Below are positions 1 through 8,208 of a DNA stretch of 64,000 nt, one piece after another. How positions within the stretch are numbered: the stretch's first letter is position 1; each line of letters opens with the position of its first letter. Below the pieces are notes generated by a model, which worked only from the letters and a program-made list of their open reading frames with translations, was not told where the DNA came from and made no database searches. The stretch is from Microbacterium lacticum. Its GTDB lineage: Bacteria; Actinomycetota; Actinomycetes; Actinomycetales; Microbacteriaceae. The translations under genes and the position numbers were made by a program. The DNA is taken from the NCBI RefSeq assembly GCF_006716815.1, contig NZ_VFPS01000001.1, positions 124,001 to 188,000 on the forward strand. The letters run 5' to 3'.

Positions 1-1226
1 TGCGAGTTGTAGGTCTGTGTCGTCAATAAGGTCGCGTCGCGCGCACCGAACCCGTTCGACGTGGTCGTAACGGGCAGTGTCTTACTCGTCACGAGTCCGT
101 CATCCTGGATCGAGTCGATTTGGTATTCGTGGACCGATCCTCCTGCCAAGCCTGCATCTGCGAAATATGGCCGCGATAGCGACGCAACTTGTGCCCCGTC
201 TCGGTACACGATGTGCTTCGCCGCGTCAGAGTCCCACGCAATCGCGAAGGCAGAAGATGTCACAGCAGAGATCGATGATATTCTCATCGACTCTGTGTCT
301 ATGGATTCTGTGGGCGTGACGCCGGACGTCACCAGGTCCTCGCCGCTCTCGGTGAACTCGGTGGCCACAAGTTCGGCGGGAACAATACCGTCATACTCTT
401 TCGCAGCCTGGAGTTTCTCCGGATCGACGGCTTCTTCTTGTAGCCTCATCGAACTCGTGTCCAGCGCCGGGGCTGCCAACGCTGTGATGAGGGCCGTATC
501 ACCGTCTACAAGTTGGACGTACTGGATCGATTCCCCCGAGGTGAGCGCTTCCGTGACGTCGGCGACAACCACGCCACGCTGATCAGTCACGAGGCCTCCG
601 ACGAGATCGAACTCAAGCGCTGATGCTCCCGAGCTGCGAACTTCGCTGGCCACCGATGCTCCGGCCGGCGCCACTCCAAGCGCGCAGCTGGGGAGGGAAT
701 GCTGTGCGGAGTTCGAGGAGGCGGGCGTGCTCGTTCCTGACCTGTCGGCGGCGATTGAACATTCCGGGCAGGCCCCTTCGACGGTGTTCGCGGAGAAGTC
801 CTCCGCATACAACATCGGCTGCCCGTCCGGGTAGTCCCCGGCTCTGGAGTACAGCATCCGTATCAAGCTCGACAACGTGGTGATGCTGCCCACGGTCGAT
901 CGGGCGTTGCCACCACCGCGCTGCTGCTGCAGCGCGACCGCAGGCGGCATCCCCGTGATCGAGTCGACATCGGGCACTCCCGCCTGATCGATCAGACGGC
1001 GGGCGTACGGTGCCACCGATTCGAGATAGCGTCGCTGGGACTCGGCATACAGCGTCCCGAACGCCAGCGAGGACTTTCCCGAGCCGGACACTCCGGTGAA
1101 CACGACCGTCGCATCGCGCGGCACCGAGAGGTCGACATCCTGCAGATTGTGTTCGCGGGCGCCGAGAACGCGAACGTCGGGCTGCACGGAGAGCGTCGGC
1201 CGCACGATCCCAGAGGTTTCACGCAT
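1..1226 (-). CDS. chimeric reading frame: UvrA-like N-terminus fused to a lipoprotein-like secreted domain (3' end outside window)
   Basis: One uninterrupted minus-strand frame runs from ATG at 1226 to the window edge. Residues 1-156 are the start of a UvrA-family excinuclease/ABC protein: GAREHNLQDVDL, Walker A GVSGSGKSSLAF, YLESVAPYARRLIDQ, the TVGTIT-like segment GSITTLSSLIRML and the zinc-finger start EGACPEC. At about 758 the similarity stops and continues in frame as SIAADRSGTSTPASS, a Ser/Thr-rich linker typical of a mature lipoprotein just after its cysteine, then a domain with VVVADVTEALT and fibronectin-like strands (SAFAIAWDSDAAKHIVYRDG). The UvrA part lacks the rest of ATPase I and all of ATPase II, so it cannot be an active UvrA. 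The lipoprotein part has lost its signal peptide. Deletion fusion or an assembly join are both possible. Confidence 0.75.
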   Translation of the reverse strand, partial: MRETSGIVRPTLSVQPDVRVLGAREHNLQDVDLSVPRDATVVFTGVSGSGKSSLAFGTLYAESQRRYLESVAPYARRLIDQAGVPDVDSITGMPPAVALQQQRGGGNARSTVGSITTLSSLIRMLYSRAGDYPDGQPMLYAEDFSANTVEGACPECSIAADRSGTSTPASSNSAQHSLPSCALGVAPAGASVASEVRSSGASALEFDLVGGLVTDQRGVVVADVTEALTSGESIQYVQLVDGDTALITALAAPALDTSSMRLQEEAVDPEKLQAAKEYDGIVPAELVATEFTESGEDLVTSGVTPTESIDTESMRISSISAVTSSAFAIAWDSDAAKHIVYRDGAQVASLSRPYFADAGLAGGSVHEYQIDSIQDDGLVTSKTLPVTTTSNGFGARDATLLTTQTYNS

Positions 1227-1232
1227 GCTCGA

Positions 1233-1238
1233 ATGTTA
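1233..1238 (-). promoter_or_regulatory. -10 hexamer TAACAT, leaderless start
   Basis: TAACAT ends 6 nt before the ATG at 1226, which would place the transcript start at the initiation codon. It is the same geometry as at many other genes in this window. Confidence 0.45.
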
Positions 1239-1330
1239 GTGGCCGAGGACAGAACAGTCGGACGTGGTGAGCCCGCGGGGGAGGGTCAGCGAGTACCGAC
1301 CGAAGCCACGGTGCCGAGAAGGTCCACCAC

Positions 1331-1906
1331 TCAACTCAGCAGCGTGAGCGCATTGTCGAGGAGTTCGCACGCGCCGTCGGCGTCGACGCGCACCAGGGTC
1401 ATCGCGGCGACGATGTGCGCCGTGCAGGCTGTAGCGAGGGCTGCGACGGATGCCGCGTCGAGGTCGGGCCGGGCGGCCTCAACCCCCCGCTGCATCGCGG
1501 CGGCGAGCTCTTCCCGATAGTCGCGGATGACCTCGCGGAGCCCCGCATCGGTCCCCACGGGCGCCGTGGCCGCATTCAGCAGCAAGCAGCCGTGTGCAGC
1601 GAGCGGCAGCGTCGGTTCCGCCATCACGCGACGAAGACCCCGCACGTACTCGGCGAGCGCGTCGGATGCCACGGCATCCGCGCGCAGCGGAGCGAGGCGC
1701 GGCCGGACGACCTGCTCGAGATAAGCCGATACGGCCGCGTCGAACAGGCCGCGCTTGCTGCCGAAAGCGTGGTAGATGCTCGAGCGACTCAACCCCGTCG
1801 CCTCTTCGAGATCGGGGACGGCTGTTCCATCGAACCCCTGGCCCCAGAACACGCCGAGCGCCGAACGGGTCGCGTCCGACTCGTCAAACGTGCGCGTGCG
1901 CCCCAC
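1331..1906 (-). CDS. TetR/AcrR family transcriptional regulator
   Basis: 191-residue repressor with an N-terminal helix-turn-helix (DATRSALGVFWGQGFDGTAVPDLEEATGLSRSSIYHAFGSKRGLF broken into the usual helices, residues about 9-52) and a helical ligand/dimer domain. The GTG at 1906 is chosen because GGAGG lies 5 nt upstream. The frame is open further upstream but would run through the operator. It is divergent from the DUF1304 gene at 1991. The intervening space contains a perfect 16-bp palindrome at 1934-1949, so autoregulation and control of the neighbour are likely. The ligand is unknown; in this subfamily quinones or electrophiles are common, which would fit the MDR oxidoreductase further down (inference). 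Confidence 0.85.
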   Translation of the reverse strand: MGRTRTFDESDATRSALGVFWGQGFDGTAVPDLEEATGLSRSSIYHAFGSKRGLFDAAVSAYLEQVVRPRLAPLRADAVASDALAEYVRGLRRVMAEPTLPLAAHGCLLLNAATAPVGTDAGLREVIRDYREELAAAMQRGVEAARPDLDAASVAALATACTAHIVAAMTLVRVDADGACELLDNALTLLS

Positions 1907-1933
1907 CGGTGCCTCCGTTTGCGTAATGACCGT

Positions 1934-1949
1934 TCCAATATATATTGGA
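1934..1949. promoter_or_regulatory. 16-bp perfect palindrome, probable TetR operator
   Basis: TCCAATATATATTGGA is a perfect dyad, strikingly AT-rich in this 70% GC background, and lies between the divergent TetR gene (start 1906) and the DUF1304 gene (start 1991). Confidence 0.7.
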
Positions 1950-1990
1950 TCGGTCGGTACATTAACCGGCATCCACATCGAGGAGCACCC

Positions 1991-2377
1991 ATGATCGTCG
2001 CCGGACTCGTCTTCGCCGCGCTCGCCGCCCTGCTGCACGTCTACATCTTCTGGATGGAGTCGCTCGCCTGGGACGGACCTCAGGCGCGGAAGACGTTCGG
2101 CGTTCCCACCTCCGAGCGCGAGGCGACGCGCGCCTTCGCGTTCAACCAGGGGTTCTACAACCTGTTCCTCGCGATCGCGACGCTCCTCGGCATCGTCGTG
2201 ACGGCCACGGGCGCGGCCGCGGTCGGCCTGACGCTCGTGCTCACGGGGACGGGGTCGATGCTCGCCGCCGCGCTCGTGCTCCTGCTCAGCTCTCCCGACA
2301 AGCGTCGCGCGGCCGTGACGCAGGGCTTCCTGCCGCTCCTCGCCGTCGTTGCGACCGTCATCGGCCTGCTCGTCTGA
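1991..2377 (+). CDS. DUF1304 family small integral membrane protein
   Basis: 128 residues with about four transmembrane helices: MIVAGLVFAALAALLHVYIFWMES, the middle stretch LFLAIATLLGIVVTATGAA, LTLVLTGTGSMLAAALVLLL and LPLLAVVATVIGLLV. The N-terminal motif HVYIFWMESLAW and the FNQGFYNLFLA motif are typical of DUF1304, a family of unknown function. The ATG at 1991 has GAGGAG 7 nt upstream. It is followed 47 nt later by an MDR oxidoreductase on the same strand, so the two probably form one TetR-controlled unit. No enzymatic residues are evident. Confidence 0.85.
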   Translation: MIVAGLVFAALAALLHVYIFWMESLAWDGPQARKTFGVPTSEREATRAFAFNQGFYNLFLAIATLLGIVVTATGAAAVGLTLVLTGTGSMLAAALVLLLSSPDKRRAAVTQGFLPLLAVVATVIGLLV

Positions 2378-2424
2378 GCCGGCCGCGCCCCCACTCCTCG
2401 CTCCTCAGCAGAAAGAAGTCACGC

Positions 2425-3402
2425 ATGCGCGCGCTCGTCCACGACACCTTCGGTGACCCCTCCGATGTCCTCCACCTCGCGGATGTCGAGACGCCGGAAC
2501 CTGGGCCGGGACAGGTGCGTGTGCGCACCCTGCTCAGCCCTATCCACAATCACGATCTGTGGACGATCCGCGGCACCTACGGGTACAAGCCCGAGCTTCC
2601 GGCGCGCTCCGGGACGGAGGCGCTCGGCGTCGTGGATGCCGTGGGCGAGGGTGTCACGACGCTGCTGCCCGGGCAGCGCGTCGTCACCGGAGGCACCTTC
2701 GGAGTGTGGGCCGAGTACTTCGTGGCTCCCGCCGCCGCGCTCATCCCGGTGCCCGACGGTATCGCCGACGAGGCCGCTGCGCAGCTCGTGTCCATGCCGT
2801 TCAGCGCCCTGAGCTTGCTCGAATACCTGGCCGTGGAGCCGGGCCAGTGGATCGTGCAGAACACCGCCAATGGCGCCGTCGGTCGTCTCGTCGCGCAGTT
2901 GGCCGAGGCTCGCGGCGTCCACGTGCTCGGCCTCGTTCGTCGTGCCGAAGGCGTCGCAGAGCTCGCCGCGGCGGGCATCGAAAGCGTCGTCGCGACCGAC
3001 CGGGAGGGCTGGCGCGAGCGCGCCCTCGAGATCACGGATGGCGCGCCAATCGTCGCGGGCGTCGACTCGGTGGGTGGCGCGGCGAGCGGGGACGTGCTGT
3101 CGCTCCTCGCCGAGAACGGCACGCTCGTCGTCTTCGGCGCGATGGCGTCGCCGACGATGGAGCTCTCATCCGGCGACATCATCTTCCGGCAAATCGCGGT
3201 GAAGGGATTCTGGGGGAGCAAGGTGAGCGCGGCGATGGAGCCCGCGCGACGGGCCGCGCTCATCGGCGAGATCATCACGCGCGTCGCGGAGGGATCGCTC
3301 TCACTGCCGGTGTCGGCCGTGCACGCATTCGACGACGCGGCATCCGCCGCGCGCGAGAACTTCACGCCCGGCCGCATCGGCAAGGTGCTCCTGCGTCCCT
3401 GA
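2425..3402 (+). CDS. zinc-independent MDR family alcohol dehydrogenase / quinone or enoyl reductase
   Basis: 325-residue medium-chain dehydrogenase/reductase. The GroES-like N-terminal domain has MRALVHDTFGDPSDVLHLADVE and PIHNHDLWTIRGTYGYKPELP, followed by GTEALGVVDAVGEGV. The Rossmann domain carries the variant NAD(P)H motif TANGAVGRLVAQLAEARG. The Cys/His zinc ligands of true alcohol dehydrogenases are absent, so it belongs with the zeta-crystallin/MECR-like reductases that use NADPH to reduce quinones or 2-enoyl thioesters. The substrate is unknown. It lies 47 nt after the DUF1304 gene in the TetR-controlled unit. Only a weak purine run precedes the ATG. Confidence 0.85.
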   Translation: MRALVHDTFGDPSDVLHLADVETPEPGPGQVRVRTLLSPIHNHDLWTIRGTYGYKPELPARSGTEALGVVDAVGEGVTTLLPGQRVVTGGTFGVWAEYFVAPAAALIPVPDGIADEAAAQLVSMPFSALSLLEYLAVEPGQWIVQNTANGAVGRLVAQLAEARGVHVLGLVRRAEGVAELAAAGIESVVATDREGWRERALEITDGAPIVAGVDSVGGAASGDVLSLLAENGTLVVFGAMASPTMELSSGDIIFRQIAVKGFWGSKVSAAMEPARRAALIGEIITRVAEGSLSLPVSAVHAFDDAASAARENFTPGRIGKVLLRP

Positions 3403-3409
3403 CGCCGGA

Positions 3410-3802
3410 TCAGCCGGCCATCGCGCTGGCCGCGCCCGCGATGTACGGGACGAGCCAGATCGCCCACACGACGATGCTGAAGCGGTGGAAGGCGGTCTTC
3501 TCACTCTCGCGACCTCGCAGCAGGACGACCACCGCCCACAGCAGATGGACGGCCATCAGCGCGATCGCCGCGGTGCCCGACCACGCCATGATCGCGCCGG
3601 CGGCGTTCTGTGCGATTCCGTCCGCCCGCTCGTCAGCGGCGATGCGCGTCATGAGGATCGTGCCGGTCAGGTCGCACGCGAGCCCGAGGGCGAACATCGC
3701 GGCGTGCCACCACGTCAAGGTGCGCTGGATGCGCTCGGCCCAGACGCCGATGCTGTAGAAGATCAGCGCAGCGGTGATGATGACGATGGCGAGAGCGAGC
3801 AT
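3410..3802 (-). CDS. TIGR03987/HsmA-like four-TM membrane protein
   Basis: 130 residues, four predicted transmembrane helices: LALAIVIITAALIFYSIGVW, WWHAAMFALGLACDLTGTILM, IMAWSGTAAIALMAVHLLWAVVVLL and FSIVVWAIWLVPYIAGAASAM. The short His/Trp/Asp motifs in the first two helices (RTLTWWHA, CDLTGT) match the TIGR03987/HsmA-like family, whose function is unknown. It is convergent with the MDR gene (8 nt between stops). Its ATG lies 7 nt after TATACT and it is probably leaderless, with an inverted repeat across the promoter suggesting repression by a regulator not encoded next to it. Confidence 0.75.
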   Translation of the reverse strand: MLALAIVIITAALIFYSIGVWAERIQRTLTWWHAAMFALGLACDLTGTILMTRIAADERADGIAQNAAGAIMAWSGTAAIALMAVHLLWAVVVLLRGRESEKTAFHRFSIVVWAIWLVPYIAGAASAMAG

Positions 3803-3809
3803 GGCGCCG

Positions 3810-3838
3810 AGTATAGCGAAGCTTCAGTAATGCTGAAG
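3810..3838 (-). promoter_or_regulatory. TATACT -10 with overlapping operator CTTCAG-N5-CTGAAG
   Basis: On the minus strand TATACT (3815-3810) precedes the ATG at 3802 by 7 nt. Immediately upstream, 3822-3838 reads CTTCAGTAATGCTGAAG, an inverted repeat with 6-bp arms and a 5-bp spacer covering the expected spacer/-35 zone. From 3803 to 3958 no credible gene is seen. Confidence 0.6.
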
Positions 3839-3958
3839 GATGGCGCCCGAGTGCGGCGTCAGCGAGAAAGGGCGGCACCCAGCGCAGGTGCTGCGCGCGG
3901 CCGAGCGGATGGCGCGGCTCGGCGCCGTGGCATCCCATGCGGCCGGAGTGCAGTCCGC

Positions 3959-5341
3959 TCAGGGCATGGTCGCGAGGATTCCGATGAGGTCCTCGTACGT
4001 CGTGCGGGGGTTGAGGATCGCGAAGCGCGCGTTCGTGCGGCCGGCGTGGCTCGAGGGCGTCACGAACGCGTGCTGCTCGTCGAGCAGTCGCGCCGACCAG
4101 CGGTCGTAATCTGCCTTCTGCCAGCCGACGCGCTCGAACACGACGACGCCGAGTTGCGGGCGCCGCACGAGGACGAACTCGTCGCGGCGCTCGATCTCGT
4201 CGGCGATCTGCTGCGCGAGGTCGACGGCGCCCGTGATCGCCTCGCGATAGACGGCGGCGCCGTAGGTCGCGAGGGAGAACCAGAGGGGCAGGCCGCGCGG
4301 GCGGCGCGTGAGGTGCGCGGCGAAGTCGGACGGGCTCCAGTCACTGGTCTCGGTGAGCGTGTCGAGGTATTCGGCGTGCTGCGTGTGCGCGCGGCGGCCG
4401 AGATCGGGGTCGCGGTAGATGAGCGCGCACGCGTCGAACGGCGCGAACAGCCACTTGTGCGGGTCGACGACGAGCGAGTCGGCGCGTTCGACCCCTGCGA
4501 AGCGGTGCCGTGAAGCGGGGGAGAGCATGGCGGCGAGGCCATAGGCGCCGTCGACATGGAGCCACGCGCCGCTGCCCGCCACGGCGTCGGCGATCGACGC
4601 GATGTCGTCGACGATGCCGAAGTTGGTGGAGCCCGCGGTGGCGACGACGGCGAACACGCTGTCGCCGTGCTCGTCGAGAGCCGCCCGCACGGCGTCGCCG
4701 CGGAGGGTGCCGTCGTCGCCGACGGGCACACCGACGACCTCGACGTCCATGACGCGGGCCGCCGACGCGATCGACGAGTGCGCCTCGACGCTGCAGACGA
4801 CCCGCCAGCGGTCCGGCCGCGCGGCGCCGGCGGCCTCGAGCCGGTCGCGCGCGGCCTCGCGGGCGGCAACGAGCGCCGAGAGGTTCCCGAGCGTCCCGCC
4901 CTGCACGAACACGCCACCGGCGCCGGCCGGCAGTCCGAACTCGGCGGCGAGCCAGCGCAGCACCTCGTTCTCGGCGTGCACGGCGCCGGCGCCCTCGAGC
5001 CACGAGCCGCCGTAGAGCGCGCTCGCCGACACGACGAGGTCGAACGCCGCTGCGGCCTTCGTGGGCGCGCTGGGGATGAACGACAGGTAGCGCGGATCGT
5101 CGGTCGTGATGCAGGCGGGCGCGAGGACGTGCTCGAAGATGCCGAGCGCCTTCGTGGCGCCGATGCCGCGCTCGTCGATCGTGCGTCCCGCGAGGCGGGT
5201 GAGCTCCGCCGGTGGCAGCGGCTTGTCGAGCGGTGTGTCCTCCGAGAGCAGTCGCGCACGCGAGTAGTCGAGGACGAGGTCCACGATCGCGCGGGTCTCG
5301 TCGGTGACGTCGTGCATGCGCGTGTCGTTCGGACGGGTCAC
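3959..5341 (-). CDS. PLP-dependent group II decarboxylase (aromatic-L-amino-acid / glutamate decarboxylase fold)
   Basis: 460 residues, the normal size. The pyridoxal-phosphate lysine is K296 in VVDPHKWLF. Other family marks are FVQGGTLGNLSALVAAREAA, the CSVEAHSSIASAARVMD histidine region (stacks on PLP) and HVDGAYGLAAML (aspartate that bonds the pyridine nitrogen). It decarboxylates an amino acid or diamine-pathway precursor; the substrate cannot be read from sequence. The GTG start overlaps the TGA of the upstream amidase (GTGA), so it is the last gene of a translationally coupled deiminase-amidase-decarboxylase operon. Context suggests amine or arginine/agmatine-related metabolism (inference). 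Confidence 0.85.
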   Translation of the reverse strand: MTRPNDTRMHDVTDETRAIVDLVLDYSRARLLSEDTPLDKPLPPAELTRLAGRTIDERGIGATKALGIFEHVLAPACITTDDPRYLSFIPSAPTKAAAAFDLVVSASALYGGSWLEGAGAVHAENEVLRWLAAEFGLPAGAGGVFVQGGTLGNLSALVAAREAARDRLEAAGAARPDRWRVVCSVEAHSSIASAARVMDVEVVGVPVGDDGTLRGDAVRAALDEHGDSVFAVVATAGSTNFGIVDDIASIADAVAGSGAWLHVDGAYGLAAMLSPASRHRFAGVERADSLVVDPHKWLFAPFDACALIYRDPDLGRRAHTQHAEYLDTLTETSDWSPSDFAAHLTRRPRGLPLWFSLATYGAAVYREAITGAVDLAQQIADEIERRDEFVLVRRPQLGVVVFERVGWQKADYDRWSARLLDEQHAFVTPSSHAGRTNARFAILNPRTTYEDLIGILATMP

Positions 5342-7077
5342 CGTTCGTCTCCTTCGGGGATCGTGGAGGTCGTGGTCCCGCCGCCCAGCGCGGGCGTTCG
5401 CGGCGGGGGCTGTCGGCGCACGCCGAGCGCCTCGAACGCGGCACCCAGCGCGAGCAGAGCGGTGTCGTCGTAGGCGCGCCCCGCGAAGGTGAGGCCGACG
5501 GGCATCCGCGTGTCAGTCATCATGCCGAGCGGCACGGTTACGGTCGGGATGCCGAGGTGACGGATCGCGAGGTTGCCGTTCGCGACCCACACGCCGTTGC
5601 GCCAGCCGCGCTGAGCGGCACGCTCATCGACATCCATCGACGCCTCGCCGACGTCGGCGACCGCGGGGAACACGACGGCGTCGAGGCCGAGATCGTCCAT
5701 CCAGGTCTCGAGGTCGATGCGGCGGGTCTCCTCAAGTGCGCGGAGGCCCTCGGCGAGTTCGGGCATCGTGCGCCACGGATCGGCGCCAGGGTGTGCGCGC
5801 ACCCACGCGGGATAGTCGGCGATGTCGTCCTCAAAGCCCGTATAGCGGTCGGGGAGCGCGCCCTCGGGCTGCGGGAAGATGCCCGCGCCGTCGACGTCGG
5901 CGAGGGTGTGAAGGTCGGGGTCGCCGTTCGCCGCGAGGAAGTCCTCCCACGCCCACGCCGAGAGGTCCACGATCTCGCGCCGCAGATACTCGCGCGAGAC
6001 GAGGCCGCGGGTTGCGAGCGTGGGCGTGTTCGGGCGGTCGCCCTCGTAGTTCGACACGACCGGGAAGTCGACCTCGACGACCTCGGCGCCCGCGGTTTCG
6101 AGGTCGTCGCGAGCCTGTGCCCACAGCGCGACGATGCTCGCCCGCGTGCGGATGCGTCGGCCGGTAGGTCCGCCGATGCCGACGCCGTCCGGCGCGTCGT
6201 CGGCGTTGATGTACATCCGTGGGATGCCGAGGCGCAGGCCACGCACGCTTGCCTCGCCCGCGAGCGCGGGATACGACGCAGGTCGCTCGGCGGCGGCCTC
6301 CGGCAGCGCGACCCAGGGCTGCGCACGCCAGAAGTCGCCGCGGGTCTGTGCGTCGGGCGCGACGATCACGTCGAGCACTTCGAGCAGGTCGGCCATCGTC
6401 CGCGTGTGCGGCACGACGACGTCCATCGTCGGCACGAGGGGCCAGTTGCCGCGCGTCGAGATCACACCGCGCGAGGGTGTGTAGGCGCACAGGGCGCTGT
6501 TCGAGGCAGGGCCGCGTCCGCTCGACCACGTCTCCTCGCCGAGGCCGAACGCTGCGAAGCTCGCCGAAGTGGCGGTGCCCGAGCCGTTCGACGACCCTGA
6601 TCCGAAGGGTGCGGCGAGGTAGTCCGCGTTGTACGGGCTCTCGGCGCGGCCGTAGACACCGCGCTGCATGCCGCCGTTCGCCATCGGGGGCATGTTCGTG
6701 AGCCCGAGGCAGATAGCGCCGCCGGCGCGCAGCCGTTCGATCGTGAACGCGTCGCGCTGCGCGACGAGATCGGCGAACGCGGGGGAGCCCGCCGCCGCCG
6801 TGAGGCCGCGGACGAGGTAGGAGTTCTTCGCCGTGTAGGGGATGCCGTCCAGCGGCCCGCGCACGCGACCGCCGGCGCGCCGCGCGTCGGATGCTTCGGC
6901 CTCCGCGAGCGCGTCAGGATTGCGCACGACGACGGCGTTCAGCGCAGTGACGGTGCCCGGCGCGTCGTAGGCGTCGATGCGGGCGAGGTAGGCGCGGACG
7001 AGGTCGACCGCGGTCGTGCGTCCGCTCTCGAGCGCGTCGCGCAGGTCGGCGATCGTGGCCTCGACGACGTCGATCAT
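5338..7077 (-). CDS. amidase (amidase-signature family)
   Basis: 579 residues. The amidase-signature core has the catalytic lysine in GIPYTAKNSYLVRGL, the Gly/Ser-rich loop FGSGSSNGSGTATSASFAAFGLGEE split around the two catalytic serines, and the substrate-channel segment ICLGLTNMPPMANGG. C-terminal FPAVADVGEASMD and IRHLGIPTVTVPLGM are typical of the family. It hydrolyses a C-N amide bond; the physiological amide is unknown. Its ATG overlaps the TGA of agmatine deiminase (ATGA) and its stop overlaps the decarboxylase start. Acting on the N-carbamoyl product of the deiminase or on a related carbamoyl/amide intermediate is plausible but unproven. Confidence 0.87.
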   Translation of the reverse strand: MIDVVEATIADLRDALESGRTTAVDLVRAYLARIDAYDAPGTVTALNAVVVRNPDALAEAEASDARRAGGRVRGPLDGIPYTAKNSYLVRGLTAAAGSPAFADLVAQRDAFTIERLRAGGAICLGLTNMPPMANGGMQRGVYGRAESPYNADYLAAPFGSGSSNGSGTATSASFAAFGLGEETWSSGRGPASNSALCAYTPSRGVISTRGNWPLVPTMDVVVPHTRTMADLLEVLDVIVAPDAQTRGDFWRAQPWVALPEAAAERPASYPALAGEASVRGLRLGIPRMYINADDAPDGVGIGGPTGRRIRTRASIVALWAQARDDLETAGAEVVEVDFPVVSNYEGDRPNTPTLATRGLVSREYLRREIVDLSAWAWEDFLAANGDPDLHTLADVDGAGIFPQPEGALPDRYTGFEDDIADYPAWVRAHPGADPWRTMPELAEGLRALEETRRIDLETWMDDLGLDAVVFPAVADVGEASMDVDERAAQRGWRNGVWVANGNLAIRHLGIPTVTVPLGMMTDTRMPVGLTFAGRAYDDTALLALGAAFEALGVRRQPPPRTPALGGGTTTSTIPEGDER

Positions 7078-8120
7078 CGTGCGTCCCCCGCGGTGAGGAG
7101 GCGGTGCTGCTGCTGGGTGATGCAATGGATGCCGCCGCCGCGCGCGAAGATCGGTCGTGCGTCGACGGTCACGACCTCGCGGCCGGGGTAGGCGCCGGCG
7201 AGGATGTCGGCGGCCGCGGCATCCGCCGCAGGCTCGCCGAAACCGCAGGCGATGACGGCATCGTTCGTGACGAGGTGGTTGACGTAGCTCCAGTCGACGA
7301 AGCCCTCGTCGTCGCGGAGGGTCGTCGGGGCCGGCAGATCGATGATCTCGAGGCGGCGGCCCGCGGCATCCGTCTGCGCCGCGAGGAGCTCGCGCAGCTC
7401 GCGCGTGACCGCATGGTCGGGGTGGGCGGGGTCGCGCTGATCGTGCAGCAGCAGCCGGCCGGGGGACGCGAGCGTCGCGACGATGTCGACGTGTCCGTTC
7501 GTGCCGAACTCGTCGTAGTCGCGGGTGAGGCCGCGCGGCAGCCAGATCGCCGTCGTCGCGCCGAGCGTGCGGGCCATCTCCGCCTCGACGCGCGCGCGGT
7601 CCGCGTAGCGGTTGCGCCGCGGGTCGAGCTGCACGGTCTCGGTGAGAAGGACGGTGCCCTCGCCGTCGACGTGGATGCCACCGCCTTCGTTCACGAGCAG
7701 CGACGGCACGATCTCGGCACCGACTGCGTCCGCGATGAGCCGGGCGTGGCCGGCAGACTTCTGCCACTGCGCCCACTCGGGCGCTCCCCAGCCGTTGAAG
7801 ATCCAATCCACGGCGCCGAGGCGGCCCGTCTCGTCGTCGACGACGAACGTAGGGCCGTGGTCGCGCATCCAGTACTCGTCGACGGGCGCTTCGACGATCT
7901 CGACCTCGCCGGGGAGCATGCGCCTCGCGCGGGCGACCTCGGTCGGGTCGACGAGGATCGCGACAGGTGTGCGCGCGGCAACGGCGGTCGCCACCGCCGT
8001 CCACGCGGCGTACCCCTCCTCGCGGAGCGCTGCGGTGTCGCCGAGCGTGACGCCTTCCACCGGGAAGGCCATCCAGATGCGCTCATGCGGCGCGGTTTCA
8101 GCGGGCATGCGCCAGACCAT
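7074..8120 (-). CDS. agmatine deiminase family protein (porphyromonas-type peptidylarginine deiminase fold)
   Basis: 348 residues, full length. Guanidine-binding aspartates lie in EYWMRDHGPTFVVDD, the catalytic histidine in LVNEGGGIHVDGEGTVLLTE, and the nucleophilic cysteine in ARGGGIHCITQQQHR. The family converts agmatine to N-carbamoylputrescine plus ammonia. ATG at 8120 is preceded by AGAGGAG. It is the first gene of the overlapping operon with the amidase and decarboxylase, and divergent from a TetR regulator with an inverted repeat between them. Substrate assignment to agmatine rather than another guanidine compound rests on family similarity only. Confidence 0.85.
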   Translation of the reverse strand: MVWRMPAETAPHERIWMAFPVEGVTLGDTAALREEGYAAWTAVATAVAARTPVAILVDPTEVARARRMLPGEVEIVEAPVDEYWMRDHGPTFVVDDETGRLGAVDWIFNGWGAPEWAQWQKSAGHARLIADAVGAEIVPSLLVNEGGGIHVDGEGTVLLTETVQLDPRRNRYADRARVEAEMARTLGATTAIWLPRGLTRDYDEFGTNGHVDIVATLASPGRLLLHDQRDPAHPDHAVTRELRELLAAQTDAAGRRLEIIDLPAPTTLRDDEGFVDWSYVNHLVTNDAVIACGFGEPAADAAAADILAGAYPGREVVTVDARPIFARGGGIHCITQQQHRLLTAGDAR

Positions 8121-8171
8121 GGGATCTCCTCTGCTGCCAGTGGCAGATCGTCCGGGACCTGCGGTAGCGTA

Positions 8172-8187
8172 TTGATCATCTGATCAA
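8172..8187. promoter_or_regulatory. inverted repeat TTGATCA-TC-TGATCAA, probable TetR operator
   Basis: Seven-base arms TTGATCA and TGATCAA separated by 2 bp lie 52 bp upstream of the agmatine deiminase start and 22 bp upstream of the TetR start. It probably controls both directions. Confidence 0.7.
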
Positions 8188-8208
8188 CAGGTGGGAGCGT
8201 ACCGAGCC

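Noticed and set aside
61..582. Plus-strand 173-codon frame at the left edge
   Set aside because: It is antisense to the lipoprotein-like part of the chimeric minus-strand frame, which reads better (VVVADVTEALT, fibronectin-like strands).
3840..4109. Plus-strand frame between the TIGR03987 gene and the decarboxylase
   Set aside because: Overlaps the decarboxylase 3' end and shows no protein-like features.
8191..8208. GTG 8191 as start of the second TetR gene
   Set aside because: Lies 3 bp from the operator and leaves no room for a promoter; ATG 8209 gives a normal N-terminus.
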